Part shown: positions 1 through 7,069 of the stretch, in pieces
Numbering within the stretch: position 1 is the stretch's first letter
How the letters are laid out: each line of letters opens with the position of its first letter
Assembly (NCBI RefSeq): GCF_004122115.1
Contig: NZ_SBKP01000018.1
Location: forward strand, 1 to 43,511
Direction: 5' to 3'
DNA from: Sphingobium fluviale
GTDB taxonomy: Bacteria; Pseudomonadota; Alphaproteobacteria; Sphingomonadales; Sphingomonadaceae
Length of the DNA stretch: 43,511 bases
Notes under the pieces: model-generated
The model's input: only the letters and a program-made list of their open reading frames with translations
Told to the model about the DNA's origin: nothing
The model's database searches: none
Program-made: the position numbers and the translations under genes

Positions 1-1
1 T

Positions 2-43
2 GCCCAGCAGGCAAAACCCAAAAAGGAGAAAGCACTATCTTGA
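2..43 (+). CDS. istB: IstB-like IS21 helper ATPase, C-terminal fragment
   Basis: Only the last 13 residues and the TGA stop at 41-43 are inside the window: AQQAKPKKEKALS. IstB is the AAA+ ATPase that assists the IstA transposase in IS21 elements, and its C-terminus is usually short and rich in Lys and Arg. The assignment rests on this tail together with the IS21-type end that follows immediately. It is weak as a stand-alone protein match. Confidence 0.45.
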   Translation, partial: AQQAKPKKEKALS

Positions 44-77
44 CCCACAGGAATTAATCGAAACATAATCACAAGAC

Positions 78-121
78 GGGTCACTTCTCAGTGAAAACAC
101 CGGGTCAACTCTCAATGAAAA
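78..121 (+). repeat. Two direct repeats of an IS21-type transposase-binding site
   Basis: GGGTCACTTCTCAGTGAAAA (78-97) and GGGTCAACTCTCAATGAAAA (102-121) match at 17 of 20 positions and are spaced by four bases. The outer copy runs into the terminal ATCAACA. Tandem subterminal repeats of this kind are the multiple transposase-binding sites of IS21-family ends. Confidence 0.6.
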
Positions 122-127
122 TCAACA

Positions 128-342
128 CGATTGCCTGCATCCTGTTTTACTGAGGCGCGGTCAAGCGGCGTTGAAATGTGCTCGCCCCTATAAAATCAAG
201 CAAGCCGCACTCCGTGTCCAAGCGTGTAGCGCCCCAGGTCACGGCAGAATCTGTTCAAAGCGGAAACTGCGCTAATATAGACGCCGTCAGTCTAACGCTA
301 ACTTGTCTCCACATGGTGAAATGTGGCCAGGGGCTCTCCTCA
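128..342. other. Unassigned spacer between IS21 end and IS6-type relic
   Basis: This stretch holds no gene I can support. A 90-codon open frame starting at 178 crosses into the antisense of the transposase relic and has no recognisable content. CTGTTCAAAG at 251-260 resembles the CTGTTGCAAA core of IS6-family terminal repeats with one base lost, so it may be the degenerate outer end of the IS6-type element. That is a guess based on ten bases. Confidence 0.3.
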
Positions 343-961
343 TCAGGCCGCAAGATTCTGCCACTCAACGGGGGCTTCCGAACGCATATACTTACAAACT
401 TTACGGCCGACGAGGTGTTGTTGGGAATTGAAGAGATTGTAGAAGGATGATGAACTGAAGCGAATTTTCGGCCCTGTTATTGGCCCATCGCCCCACTTCC
501 TGACGTTCGACATTGCCAACTTCACGCATCGCAGCCGGGTATGATTTCAGCCCGTCGGTGACGATCTTCTTGGCTCTGCCATGGCGTTTCAATGCCTTCT
601 TCATAAAGGTCAAGGCCGCCAATTTGTACCGTTTCTTCGTGACGAAGGACTCCAGGATCTCACCCTCATGATCAACGGCCCGCCAGAGATAAACCATCTC
701 TCCGTTCAGCTTGACGTACATCTCGTCAAGATGCCACCGCCAGTGACGGAAACCACGCAGGTGAGAAACGCGTTTTCGACGTATCTCTGCCGCAACCATC
801 GGACCAAATCGATTCCACCAATACCTCACCGTTTCGTGACAAATCTCGATCCCGCGCTCAAACAGCAGATCTTCGACGTTTCGTAGCGACTAAGGATATC
901 GAATATACAGCATCACCGCTGTAAGAATCACCTCAGGTGCAGAATTGAAGTATCGAAACGG
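343..961 (-). pseudogene. IS6-family transposase, decayed (nonsense codon, deletion, frameshift, no start)
   Basis: Read on the minus strand from 961, the frame gives PFRYFNSAPEVILTAVMLYIRYP, then a TAG at 890-892 where relatives have Leu. It continues SLRNVEDLLFERGIEICHET and runs through a DDE catalytic core containing HLDEMYVKLNGE, TDGLKSYPAA and EVGRWANNRAEN. About 25 codons normally found after that motif are missing. The C-terminal part (FNSQQHLVGRK to EWQNLAA) is in another frame and stops at 343. A start codon is absent because homology ends 3 bases from the tRNA-Ser CCA. IS6-family transposases are single DDE proteins of about 230 residues. This copy cannot make an active enzyme. The intact part visible as one frame is 401-829. 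Confidence 0.85.
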
Positions 962-964
962 TAA

Positions 965-1055
965 TGGCGGAGCGGGAGGGATTCGAACCCTCGATACGCT
1001 TTTGACGTATACTCACTTTCCAGGCGAGCGCCTTCGACCACTCGGCCACCGCTCC
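965..1055 (-). tRNA. tRNA-Ser (anticodon GGA)
   Basis: The reverse complement starts GGAGCGGTGGCCGAGTGGTC and ends in CCCGCTCCG followed by an encoded CCA (965-967). The acceptor stem pairs GGAGCGG with CCGCTCC. The anticodon stem CTCGC/GTGAG encloses the loop CTGGAAA, giving anticodon GGA. A long variable arm (TATACGTCAAAAGCGTAT region) is the class II feature of serine tRNAs, and the T-arm has GGTTCGAATCC. At 91 bases the length is normal for tRNA-Ser. The 3' end abuts the IS6-type relic. Confidence 0.96.
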
Positions 1056-1064
1056 GCATTTTGC

Positions 1065-1092
1065 CTGATAGCTGCGCGCCAAAAGGCGTGAA
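1065..1092 (-). promoter_or_regulatory. Possible promoter of tRNA-Ser
   Basis: On the minus strand TTCACG (1087-1092) and TATCAG (1065-1070) are 16 bases apart. TATCAG ends nine bases before the mature tRNA 5' end. Both boxes are only moderate matches to the housekeeping sigma consensus, so this is a suggestion from position and spacing. Confidence 0.3.
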
Positions 1093-1209
1093 GCGTGAAT
1101 CAGGCGATTATCCAATCGCACTGGAATGGGCGCGTCTAACGACTGATGTGGGCGCTGGCAAGCGGCAGGTTCGGGTTATGCCGCGCTTTTCCCCTGCGCC
1201 ACGCAACCG

Positions 1210-2730
1210 CTATCCCGCCAGAGCCTTTTGCCGCCTACGCTGCACCGAGGAGCCGATGCCTATGCTTTCGCGATATTTCGCGACCGTGCGACGGGCGAGG
1301 TCAAACCCCTCTGCGCGCAGCATTTCCACCAAGGTATCATCGGACAGGATCTTGGCGGGGTCTTCCGCGCCAATGAGCGCCTTGATCCTGCTTTTCACCG
1401 CTTCGGCAGATACCGCCTCGCCCCCTTCGGACGACGCGATACCGCTGGTGAAGAAATATTTGAGTTCATACAGGCCACGCGGGCAGGAGAGATATTTGTT
1501 GCTGGTTACGCGGCTGATGGTCGATTCGTGCATACCAATCGCCTCTGCGACGGTGCGCAGCGTCAGCGGCTTCAGGTGCGCGACGCCGTGGCGGAAGAAC
1601 TCCTCCTGGCAGCGCACGATTTCGGTCGCCACCTTGACGATGGTTTTCTGCCGCTGATCGAGCGCCTTCACCAGCCAGTTGGCGCTGGCGAGGCAATCCG
1701 ACAGCCATGCTTTCGATGTCTTGTCCTGCACGCCACCGGAAAGTTCGGTATAATAAGAGCGGTTGATCAGTACGCGCGGCAGGGTCGCGCTGTTGATCTC
1801 AATCGCCCAGCCCTTGCCCTGCGGGGTGATGAATATATCGGGCACGACAGCCTGGGTCTCATTGGCGGAAAAGCGCAGGCCGGGCTTGGGATCATAGCCG
1901 CGCAGCTCACGGATCATATCTGCCAGATCCTCCTCGTCCACGCCGCAAATGCGCCGCAACTGGGGCAACGCACCCTTTGCCAGCAGATCGAGATTGGCGA
2001 GCAGCGCCGCCATCGCTGGGTCATGCCGGTCTGCCTCCTTCGCCTGCAGCGCAAGACATTCGGCAAGCGACCGCGCGCCCACGCCAACAGGGTCAAAGGT
2101 CTGGATCTCGGCCAGCACGGCCTCCACCTGCACCAGCGGCACCTTGAGCGCATAAGCGAGCGGCAGCAGTTCCGTCTCCAGATACCCGGTCTCGTCGATC
2201 TGGCCGATGAGCTGGCTGGCGATGAGCAACTCAGCGCCGGAAAAGCGCAGCCGCGCCTGATCCATCAGATGCTCATGCAGCCCGATGCCGGTGCTGGCGA
2301 AATTCTCGAAATCCGGGCCATCCTCGCTAAAGCCCCCGGACGAGGCGCCCATGGTGTCCATGCCTAGGCCCTCGCCACGCGAAGGTGCCCCTGCCATCGC
2401 GTCTTCGCCATCGCCGCGTACATCGCCGGCGCCATCGACATCCAGCGGGCTTTCGGAGCCGACGGAGCCATCGCGCAGCATAGCGTCACTCGCGGCTTCG
2501 GTCGGCGGTCGCGGCGCGTCATCATCTGCAAATGGCTCAGGCGCGCTATCCGTATCGGTTCCGGCGGCACCGCGCGCAAGCTCCAGCAGCGGATTCTTCT
2601 CCAGCTCGCTGGCAATATACGCCTCTATTTCGATGTTGGAGAGCGCAAGCAGCCGGATCGCCTGCTGCAATTGCGGCGTCATCACCAGCGACTGGCTTTG
2701 CCGCAGATCGAGGCGGGGGGCGAGAGCCAT
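1210..2730 (-). CDS. rpoN: RNA polymerase sigma-54 factor RpoN
   Basis: Sigma-54 directs RNA polymerase to -24/-12 promoters that need an AAA+ activator. The 506-residue protein has the family layout. Residues 1-50 form the Gln/Leu-rich activator-interaction region (LRQSQSLVMTPQLQQAIRLL), followed by an acidic Ala/Gly/Asp-rich linker to about residue 135. Then come the core-binding domain, a helix-turn-helix around MHESTISRVTSNKYLSCPRG, and the RpoN box ARRTVAKYRE at 479-488 near the end. Length is normal. It lies 21 bases after the lptB stop codon on the same strand, as in many alphaproteobacteria, so it is probably co-transcribed with lptB. The hpf and ptsN genes that often follow rpoN are not present. 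Instead a tRNA gene and IS debris follow. Confidence 0.97.
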   Translation of the reverse strand: MALAPRLDLRQSQSLVMTPQLQQAIRLLALSNIEIEAYIASELEKNPLLELARGAAGTDTDSAPEPFADDDAPRPPTEAASDAMLRDGSVGSESPLDVDGAGDVRGDGEDAMAGAPSRGEGLGMDTMGASSGGFSEDGPDFENFASTGIGLHEHLMDQARLRFSGAELLIASQLIGQIDETGYLETELLPLAYALKVPLVQVEAVLAEIQTFDPVGVGARSLAECLALQAKEADRHDPAMAALLANLDLLAKGALPQLRRICGVDEEDLADMIRELRGYDPKPGLRFSANETQAVVPDIFITPQGKGWAIEINSATLPRVLINRSYYTELSGGVQDKTSKAWLSDCLASANWLVKALDQRQKTIVKVATEIVRCQEEFFRHGVAHLKPLTLRTVAEAIGMHESTISRVTSNKYLSCPRGLYELKYFFTSGIASSEGGEAVSAEAVKSRIKALIGAEDPAKILSDDTLVEMLRAEGFDLARRTVAKYRESIGIGSSVQRRRQKALAG

Positions 2731-2751
2731 TATATTGCGCGCCCCGCCATG

Positions 2752-3543
2752 CTACATCGAGAAGCTCTCGCCCAGATACAGGCGGCGGACATCGGCGTTG
2801 GCGACGAGTTCTTCCGGGCTACCGGCAAACAGCACCTTGCCATCGTATATGATGCAGGCGCGATCGACGATTTCCAGCGTTTCACGCACATTATGGTCAG
2901 TAATCAGTACGCCGATGCCGCGCGTGCGCAATTGCTTCACCAGATCGCGGATGTCAGCGATGGACAGTGGATCAATGCCCGCAAATGGCTCGTCGAGCAG
3001 CACGATAGAGGGATTGGCCGCCAGCGCGCGCGCGATCTCGCACCGGCGGCGTTCACCGCCCGATAGCGCCATCGCGGCAGCATCGCGCAGGCGCAGAAGG
3101 CCGAACTCTGCAAGCAGTTCCTCCAACCTGCGTGCCCGCTCGGCCTCGTCCGGCTCGGCCAGCTCCAGCACGGCGAGGATATTCTGCTCCACCGTCATGC
3201 CGCGAAAGATGGACGTTTCCTGCGGCAGGTAGCCGAGGCCCAGAATTGCGCGACGATACATCGGCAGGCCGGTAATATCATGCCCATCGAGCGCGATGCG
3301 CCCGCTGTCCGGCCGCACAAGGCCCATGATCGAATAGAAACAGGTGGTCTTGCCAGCACCGTTGGGGCCGAGCAGTCCGACGACCTCGCCCTTCGCCACG
3401 GTGAGGGACACATCGGCGAGTACCGGGCGCCTGTCATAGCTTTTGGCAAGCGAAACGACCTCAAGCCCGCCGCGCGCCTTCAGCGCTTCATCCGCCAGCG
3501 CGCCCGTCTGGCTCAGCCTGTCGATCACTGCAACATCATCCAT
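2752..3543 (-). CDS. lptB: LPS export ABC transporter ATP-binding protein LptB
   Basis: LptB is the cytoplasmic ATPase of the LptB2FG complex, which extracts lipopolysaccharide from the inner membrane and pushes it along the LptC-LptA bridge. The 263-residue protein has Walker A GPNGAGKTT at 59-67, the Q-loop YLPQE near 106, the ABC signature LSGGE at 160-164 and Walker B VLLDEP at 181-186. A 25-residue N-terminal extension precedes the usual family start. Neighbours lptA and lptC upstream and rpoN downstream support the call. The 143-base gap to lptA contains an inverted repeat and may hold a separate promoter. Confidence 0.97.
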   Translation of the reverse strand: MDDVAVIDRLSQTGALADEALKARGGLEVVSLAKSYDRRPVLADVSLTVAKGEVVGLLGPNGAGKTTCFYSIMGLVRPDSGRIALDGHDITGLPMYRRAILGLGYLPQETSIFRGMTVEQNILAVLELAEPDEAERARRLEELLAEFGLLRLRDAAAMALSGGERRRCEIARALAANPSIVLLDEPFAGIDPLSIADIRDLVKQLRTRGIGVLITDHNVRETLEIVDRACIIYDGKVLFAGSPEELVANADVRRLYLGESFSM

Positions 3544-3606
3544 GACGCATCTCTGTTCGCATAAACAAGGTTAAGGAGAAATGAAAATTTGCGGAGTTCT
3601 CGAAAA

Positions 3607-3638
3607 CTGGCAAGCTTTGTGCATGCCAGAACCTGGCA
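3607..3638. promoter_or_regulatory. Inverted-repeat cluster (CTGGCA / TGCCAG) between lptA and lptB
   Basis: CTGGCA occurs at 3607-3612 and 3633-3638, and TGCCAG at 3624-3629. The last two form a perfect inverted repeat with a 3-base spacer. On the minus strand TGGCATGCACAAAGC (3613-3627) keeps the GG-N10-GC spacing of sigma-54 promoters but misses three consensus bases. On the plus strand TGGCAAGCTTTGTGC (3608-3622) is a closer match but faces away from lptB-rpoN. The repeat is seen directly; an operator or promoter role is inferred. Confidence 0.35.
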
Positions 3639-3686
3639 GTCAACCCTAATAGGCATCATTTAAGGCCGAAGCGCACGGATACGCGA

Positions 3687-4253
3687 TTATTTCGGGGCCG
3701 TTTCGTCACGCTTGGGCACGGTAAACCTGCCACTCACCCGGCCGCTGCCTGTTGCCCCAGCACCAGATGCCGCACGACCATCAACCTTGGAGAGGCCTGT
3801 GTTAAGATCCATAACCAATCTGCCGCCCGCAAGATGATTGGTGCCTTGATAGAGATGAACATCGCCGAGCATGGTGATGATACGGGTGTTGAGATCGTAG
3901 ATCGCCACATCACCTGTCGCGCGGTCCTGCCCCCGCGTAACGCGCACATTTCCTGCCGCATCCATGCGCTGGATTTCGACACCGCCGACATTCTTGTAGG
4001 CAATTGTCATACGCGCGGCATCCAGCACCAGATCGCCTTGCGTCACATGAACATTGCCAGAGACAACAGCCCGATCCGCGCGGTCCTGCACCTCGATCCG
4101 GTCAGCCGAGAAATCGACCGGCGCGCTGCTGTCATGGCCGCGCATAAGCTGCGCCTGCGCAGGCTCTCCGCCGGTCAGGCCCGCGCCGATCAGAGCGGCG
4201 CTGCCAAGCAGGAATGAGAGGGATGCGATCAACAGCGGCCTAGTCATAGTCAT
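3687..4253 (-). CDS. lptA: LPS transport periplasmic protein LptA (OstA-like)
   Basis: LptA forms the periplasmic filament that carries LPS from LptC to LptD. The 188-residue product has an N-terminal signal peptide ending near AQAQ (residue 35). An OstA/LptA beta-jellyroll region follows, visible in the repeated pattern VDFSADRIEVQDRADRAVVSGNVHVTQGDLVLDA and GDVHLYQGTNHLAGGRLVMDL. The C-terminal tail is Gly/Arg-rich. The start ATG at 4253 overlaps the lptC stop by four bases, so the two genes are translationally coupled. Confidence 0.93.
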   Translation of the reverse strand: MTMTRPLLIASLSFLLGSAALIGAGLTGGEPAQAQLMRGHDSSAPVDFSADRIEVQDRADRAVVSGNVHVTQGDLVLDAARMTIAYKNVGGVEIQRMDAAGNVRVTRGQDRATGDVAIYDLNTRIITMLGDVHLYQGTNHLAGGRLVMDLNTGLSKVDGRAASGAGATGSGRVSGRFTVPKRDETAPK

Positions 4254-4894
4254 CGCCCTTTGCGGCGAATCTGCTCGATACGCAAGCGGGCATTGCCATT
4301 CAGCATAACTGTCCGTGCTTCAAGATCGGCCTCGAAATGGCTGGCGCTGAACGTACCCAGCGGCATACGGCCGTTAACCGCGCCGTGGCTGTTCATCCTG
4401 CGCTGTTTGAGGCTTATATCCACATCGCGTGTTGTGAGCCGGTATCCTCCGGCGGCATCCAGCTGAACAGGGCCGGTAATGCCAACCTGCTCGGTCTCCA
4501 GATAATAGCGCCCCGTCCCGGCTGTAAGCAGCGCTGGCCCGTCCTTCATCAGGATACGGGCGGTGAGATCCTTCATCTCCACCACTGGCTCGCGCGAGGT
4601 TTTCTGAACAGCCGACCCGGCCCGGATGGAAAAGGGGCGGCCCTTGCCGTCCTGCCCCCTGTAGAGCGCCTCGTTTACCTTCATGCGTTCTCCGGCCAGA
4701 TCGACTTCGCGCTTATCGAGCAAGAAGCTGACCTCACCCTGCATCGTGAAGGGCGCGGTAAAGAGAAATGCGGCCAGCACACCTACGCCTGCCGGCAGAG
4801 CTGATTTGAGCAATCGCACCGTCCGGTCATGCGCTCCGCCCGGCAACGCCCATAACTGGCGAATGCTGCGCTGATTGTCTGCCAGACGGGACAT
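4250..4894 (-). CDS. lptC: LPS export system protein LptC
   Basis: LptC is the bitopic inner-membrane anchor of the LPS bridge. The 214-residue protein has one transmembrane segment at about 31-48 (LPAGVGVLAAFLFTAPF). The periplasmic domain that follows has the alternating pattern of the LptA/LptC jellyroll (SFLLDKREVDLAGERMKVNEALYRG, GRYYLETEQVGITGPVQLD, LDAAGG). It is encoded directly before lptA with a 4-base overlap and 7 bases after rnd. The assignment relies on topology and context as much as on sequence, since LptC is poorly conserved. Confidence 0.88.
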   Translation of the reverse strand: MSRLADNQRSIRQLWALPGGAHDRTVRLLKSALPAGVGVLAAFLFTAPFTMQGEVSFLLDKREVDLAGERMKVNEALYRGQDGKGRPFSIRAGSAVQKTSREPVVEMKDLTARILMKDGPALLTAGTGRYYLETEQVGITGPVQLDAAGGYRLTTRDVDISLKQRRMNSHGAVNGRMPLGTFSASHFEADLEARTVMLNGNARLRIEQIRRKGR

Positions 4895-4901
4895 GACCGA
4901 T

Positions 4902-5519
4902 TCAGATGTGCGCGAAGATGTCGATCTCAGGCCAGCCGGCCAGATCGAGCTGCGCGCGCGCCGGCAGAAAATCGAAGCATGCCTGCGCCAGTTCCATCCG
5001 CCCTTCGCGAGCCAAACGGCGGTCCAGTTCGTCCTTCATGGCATGAAGATAGCGCACATCCGATGCGGCATATTCCCTCTGTGCGTCGGAGAGTACTGGG
5101 CCGCCCCAGTCAGAGCTTTGCTGCTGCTTGCTGATCTCCTGGCCCAAAAGCTCTCGCACCAGTTCCTTAAGGCCGTGACGATCGGTATACGTACGCACGA
5201 GGCGCGAGGCGATCTTGGTGCAATAGACCGGCGCGCAGTCAATGCCGAGATAATGGCTGATGGCGGCAATATCGAACCGGGCAAAATGAAAAATCTTGAG
5301 CCGCGCGGGATCGGCGATCACCGCTTTGAGGTTGGGCGCCTCATAGTCGCTGTCCGGCGCAAAACGAACCAGATGCTCGTCTCCCCTGCCATCGCTGATC
5401 TGCACTACGCAGAGCCGGTCTCGTGGGGTGATGAGGCCCATCGTCTCGGTATCGATGGCGACCGGGCCATCCGCCAGCACACCGGCGGGCAGATCTTCTT
5501 CGTGAAAATAGACTGTCAT
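4902..5519 (-). CDS. rnd: Ribonuclease D-like 3'-5' exonuclease
   Basis: This is a DEDDy exonuclease, expected to trim 3' ends of tRNA precursors and other small RNAs. Motif I is AIDTETMGL near residue 22, motif II lies in KIFHFARFDIAAISHYLG, and motif III is YAASDVRYL near 151, giving the four acidic residues and the tyrosine. At 205 residues it carries only the catalytic domain and lacks the C-terminal HRDC domains of E. coli RNase D (about 375 residues), as is normal for the short alphaproteobacterial form. It heads the lpt gene run on this strand. Confidence 0.92.
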   Translation of the reverse strand: MTVYFHEEDLPAGVLADGPVAIDTETMGLITPRDRLCVVQISDGRGDEHLVRFAPDSDYEAPNLKAVIADPARLKIFHFARFDIAAISHYLGIDCAPVYCTKIASRLVRTYTDRHGLKELVRELLGQEISKQQQSSDWGGPVLSDAQREYAASDVRYLHAMKDELDRRLAREGRMELAQACFDFLPARAQLDLAGWPEIDIFAHI

Positions 5520-5638
5520 CCCCTCCCCTTATCCGCCCGGAGGGAAAGACTCAACGGAACAATGTCAGTCCGGCGCGCTCTTTCGGTCAAGGGCGAGACA
5601 TGATAGAGCGAAGGCGATTAACGGATAACGAGTATATC

Positions 5639-6904
5639 ATGAACGACCTGACACAGACCCCGGAAATGCTGATCGGTGCGATGGCTGCGCGCGCCAAGGA
5701 GGCAGGGGCTATCCTCGCGCTGGCGAGCGATGCGGACAAGGCGCGCGGGCTGGAGCTGGCGGCGCAGGCGCTGCGCGACCATGCGGGCGATATTGTACGC
5801 GCTAACGCGAAGGACATGGAAAATGCCGCTGCCAATGGCCTCTCCCCTGCCCTGCTGGACCGGCTGCGGCTCGATACGGGCCGGATCGAGGCGACGGCGG
5901 CGGGTGTGGAACAGGTGGCGCATCTGCCCAATCCCTTGGGTGAGATCATCGACGAGACGCAGCGCCCGAACGGCATGATCCTCCAGCGTGTGCGCGTGCC
6001 GCTTGGCGTGATCGGAATCATCTATGAAAGCCGGCCCAATGTGACGGCGGATGCGGCCGCTCTTTGCCTGCGCGCGGGCAATGCAGCCATATTGCGCGGC
6101 GGCAGCGAGGCTATCGAGAGCAACCGTGCGATCCATGCGGCCATGGCCGAAGGGATCAGTGCAGCGGGTCTGCCTGTCAACGCGATCCAGCTCGTCCCCA
6201 CGACGGATCGGGCAGCGGTGGGCGCTATGCTGCGCGCGTCCGGCCTTATAGACCTTATCGTGCCGCGCGGCGGCAAGTCGCTCGTCGCGCGGGTGCAGGA
6301 GGAAGCGCGAGTGCCTGTGCTCGCGCATCTCGATGGCATGAACACAACCTATGTTCACGCCTCGGCGGACCCGGAGATGGCGCGCGCGCTCGTGCTCAAC
6401 GCCAAGATGCGGCGCACGGGCATTTGCGGCGCGACCGAGACGGTGCTGTTCGACTCCGGCTTCGGCGCGGGCAAGGATATCGTCGCCGCCCTGCTCGACG
6501 CGAAGTGCGCCGTACGCGGCGACGCCGTCGTGCAGGCGATGGATGGCCGCGTTACCCCAGCCAGCGAGGAAGACTGGGATACAGAATATCTCGACGCCAT
6601 TGTCTCTGCTGCGGTGGTGAGCGGGCTGGACGACGCACTCTCCCACATCGCCGCACATTCGAGCCACCATACCGATGCGATCATTGCCGAAGACCCCGCC
6701 ACAGCGGAACGCTTCCTCAACGCGGTCGATAGCGCCATCGTGATGTGGAACGCCTCCACCCAGTTTGCGGATGGCGGTGAGTTCGGCCTCGGTGCGGAAA
6801 TCGGCATTTCTACAGGTCGCCTGCATGCGCGCGGCCCGGTCGCGCTCGAAGGACTGACGACCTATAAATGGATCGTTCGCGGCACAGGTCAGACAAGGCC
6901 GTGA
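5639..6904 (+). CDS. proA: Glutamate-5-semialdehyde dehydrogenase (gamma-glutamyl phosphate reductase)
   Basis: ProA reduces gamma-glutamyl phosphate to glutamate-5-semialdehyde with NADPH in proline synthesis. The protein of about 421 residues shows the aldehyde dehydrogenase-like fold: PLGVIGIIYESRPNVTADAA for cofactor binding, the catalytic cysteine in RRTGICGATETVL, and the C-terminal EIGISTGRLHARGP and LTTYKWIVRG motifs. The ATG at 5639 is taken because homology starts there. An in-frame ATG at 5600 with a reasonable AAGGG sequence before it would add 13 residues. No proB is adjacent. The gene starts 120 bases from the divergent rnd. Confidence 0.96.
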   Translation: MNDLTQTPEMLIGAMAARAKEAGAILALASDADKARGLELAAQALRDHAGDIVRANAKDMENAAANGLSPALLDRLRLDTGRIEATAAGVEQVAHLPNPLGEIIDETQRPNGMILQRVRVPLGVIGIIYESRPNVTADAAALCLRAGNAAILRGGSEAIESNRAIHAAMAEGISAAGLPVNAIQLVPTTDRAAVGAMLRASGLIDLIVPRGGKSLVARVQEEARVPVLAHLDGMNTTYVHASADPEMARALVLNAKMRRTGICGATETVLFDSGFGAGKDIVAALLDAKCAVRGDAVVQAMDGRVTPASEEDWDTEYLDAIVSAAVVSGLDDALSHIAAHSSHHTDAIIAEDPATAERFLNAVDSAIVMWNASTQFADGGEFGLGAEIGISTGRLHARGPVALEGLTTYKWIVRGTGQTRP

Positions 6905-7069
6905 TCAGTACTGCATAACTTGCCGCATTCATGCAGAAAATAGTTCGCTCTTGGAAGGAATCATGTTTATAGTGATTCTCTGACCGTATTGTGCGGCGGA
7001 TTCTGCATGTTCTTCGTCCGACATGTTCATCCGGCTTTTATTTGGGCGAAGCGAAAGTGACTATCAGGG

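Larger units (their letters stand above)
1..127 (+). mobile_element. Right end of an IS21-family insertion sequence (truncated by the window edge)
   Basis: The first 43 bases finish a reading frame with a basic, lysine-rich tail like those of IstB proteins. They are followed by two 20-base direct repeats at 78-97 and 102-121. The segment then ends in GAAAATCAACA at 117-127. IS21-family elements are known to carry several internal copies of the transposase-binding repeat next to a TGTTGA-type terminal sequence, and the reverse complement here begins TGTTGATTTTCATTGAG. Seen: the repeats and the tail. Inferred: the family. The rest of the element (istA and most of istB) lies outside the window. 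Confidence 0.6.

Noticed and set aside
178..450. 90-codon plus-strand frame over the left IS debris
   Set aside because: It runs from the unassigned spacer into the antisense of the transposase relic and has no recognisable domain or ribosome site.
401..829. Treating the 142-codon frame as an intact small transposase
   Set aside because: Upstream codons continue the homology past a TAG, and the C-terminus is frameshifted, so it is part of a pseudogene.
933..1121. 62-codon minus-strand frame across the tRNA-Ser gene
   Set aside because: It is simply the tRNA read as protein.
3608..3622. Plus-strand sigma-54-like -24/-12 site
   Set aside because: It matches the consensus fairly well but points away from any plus-strand gene; the next gene on that strand is 2 kb away. 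Kept only as part of the repeat cluster.
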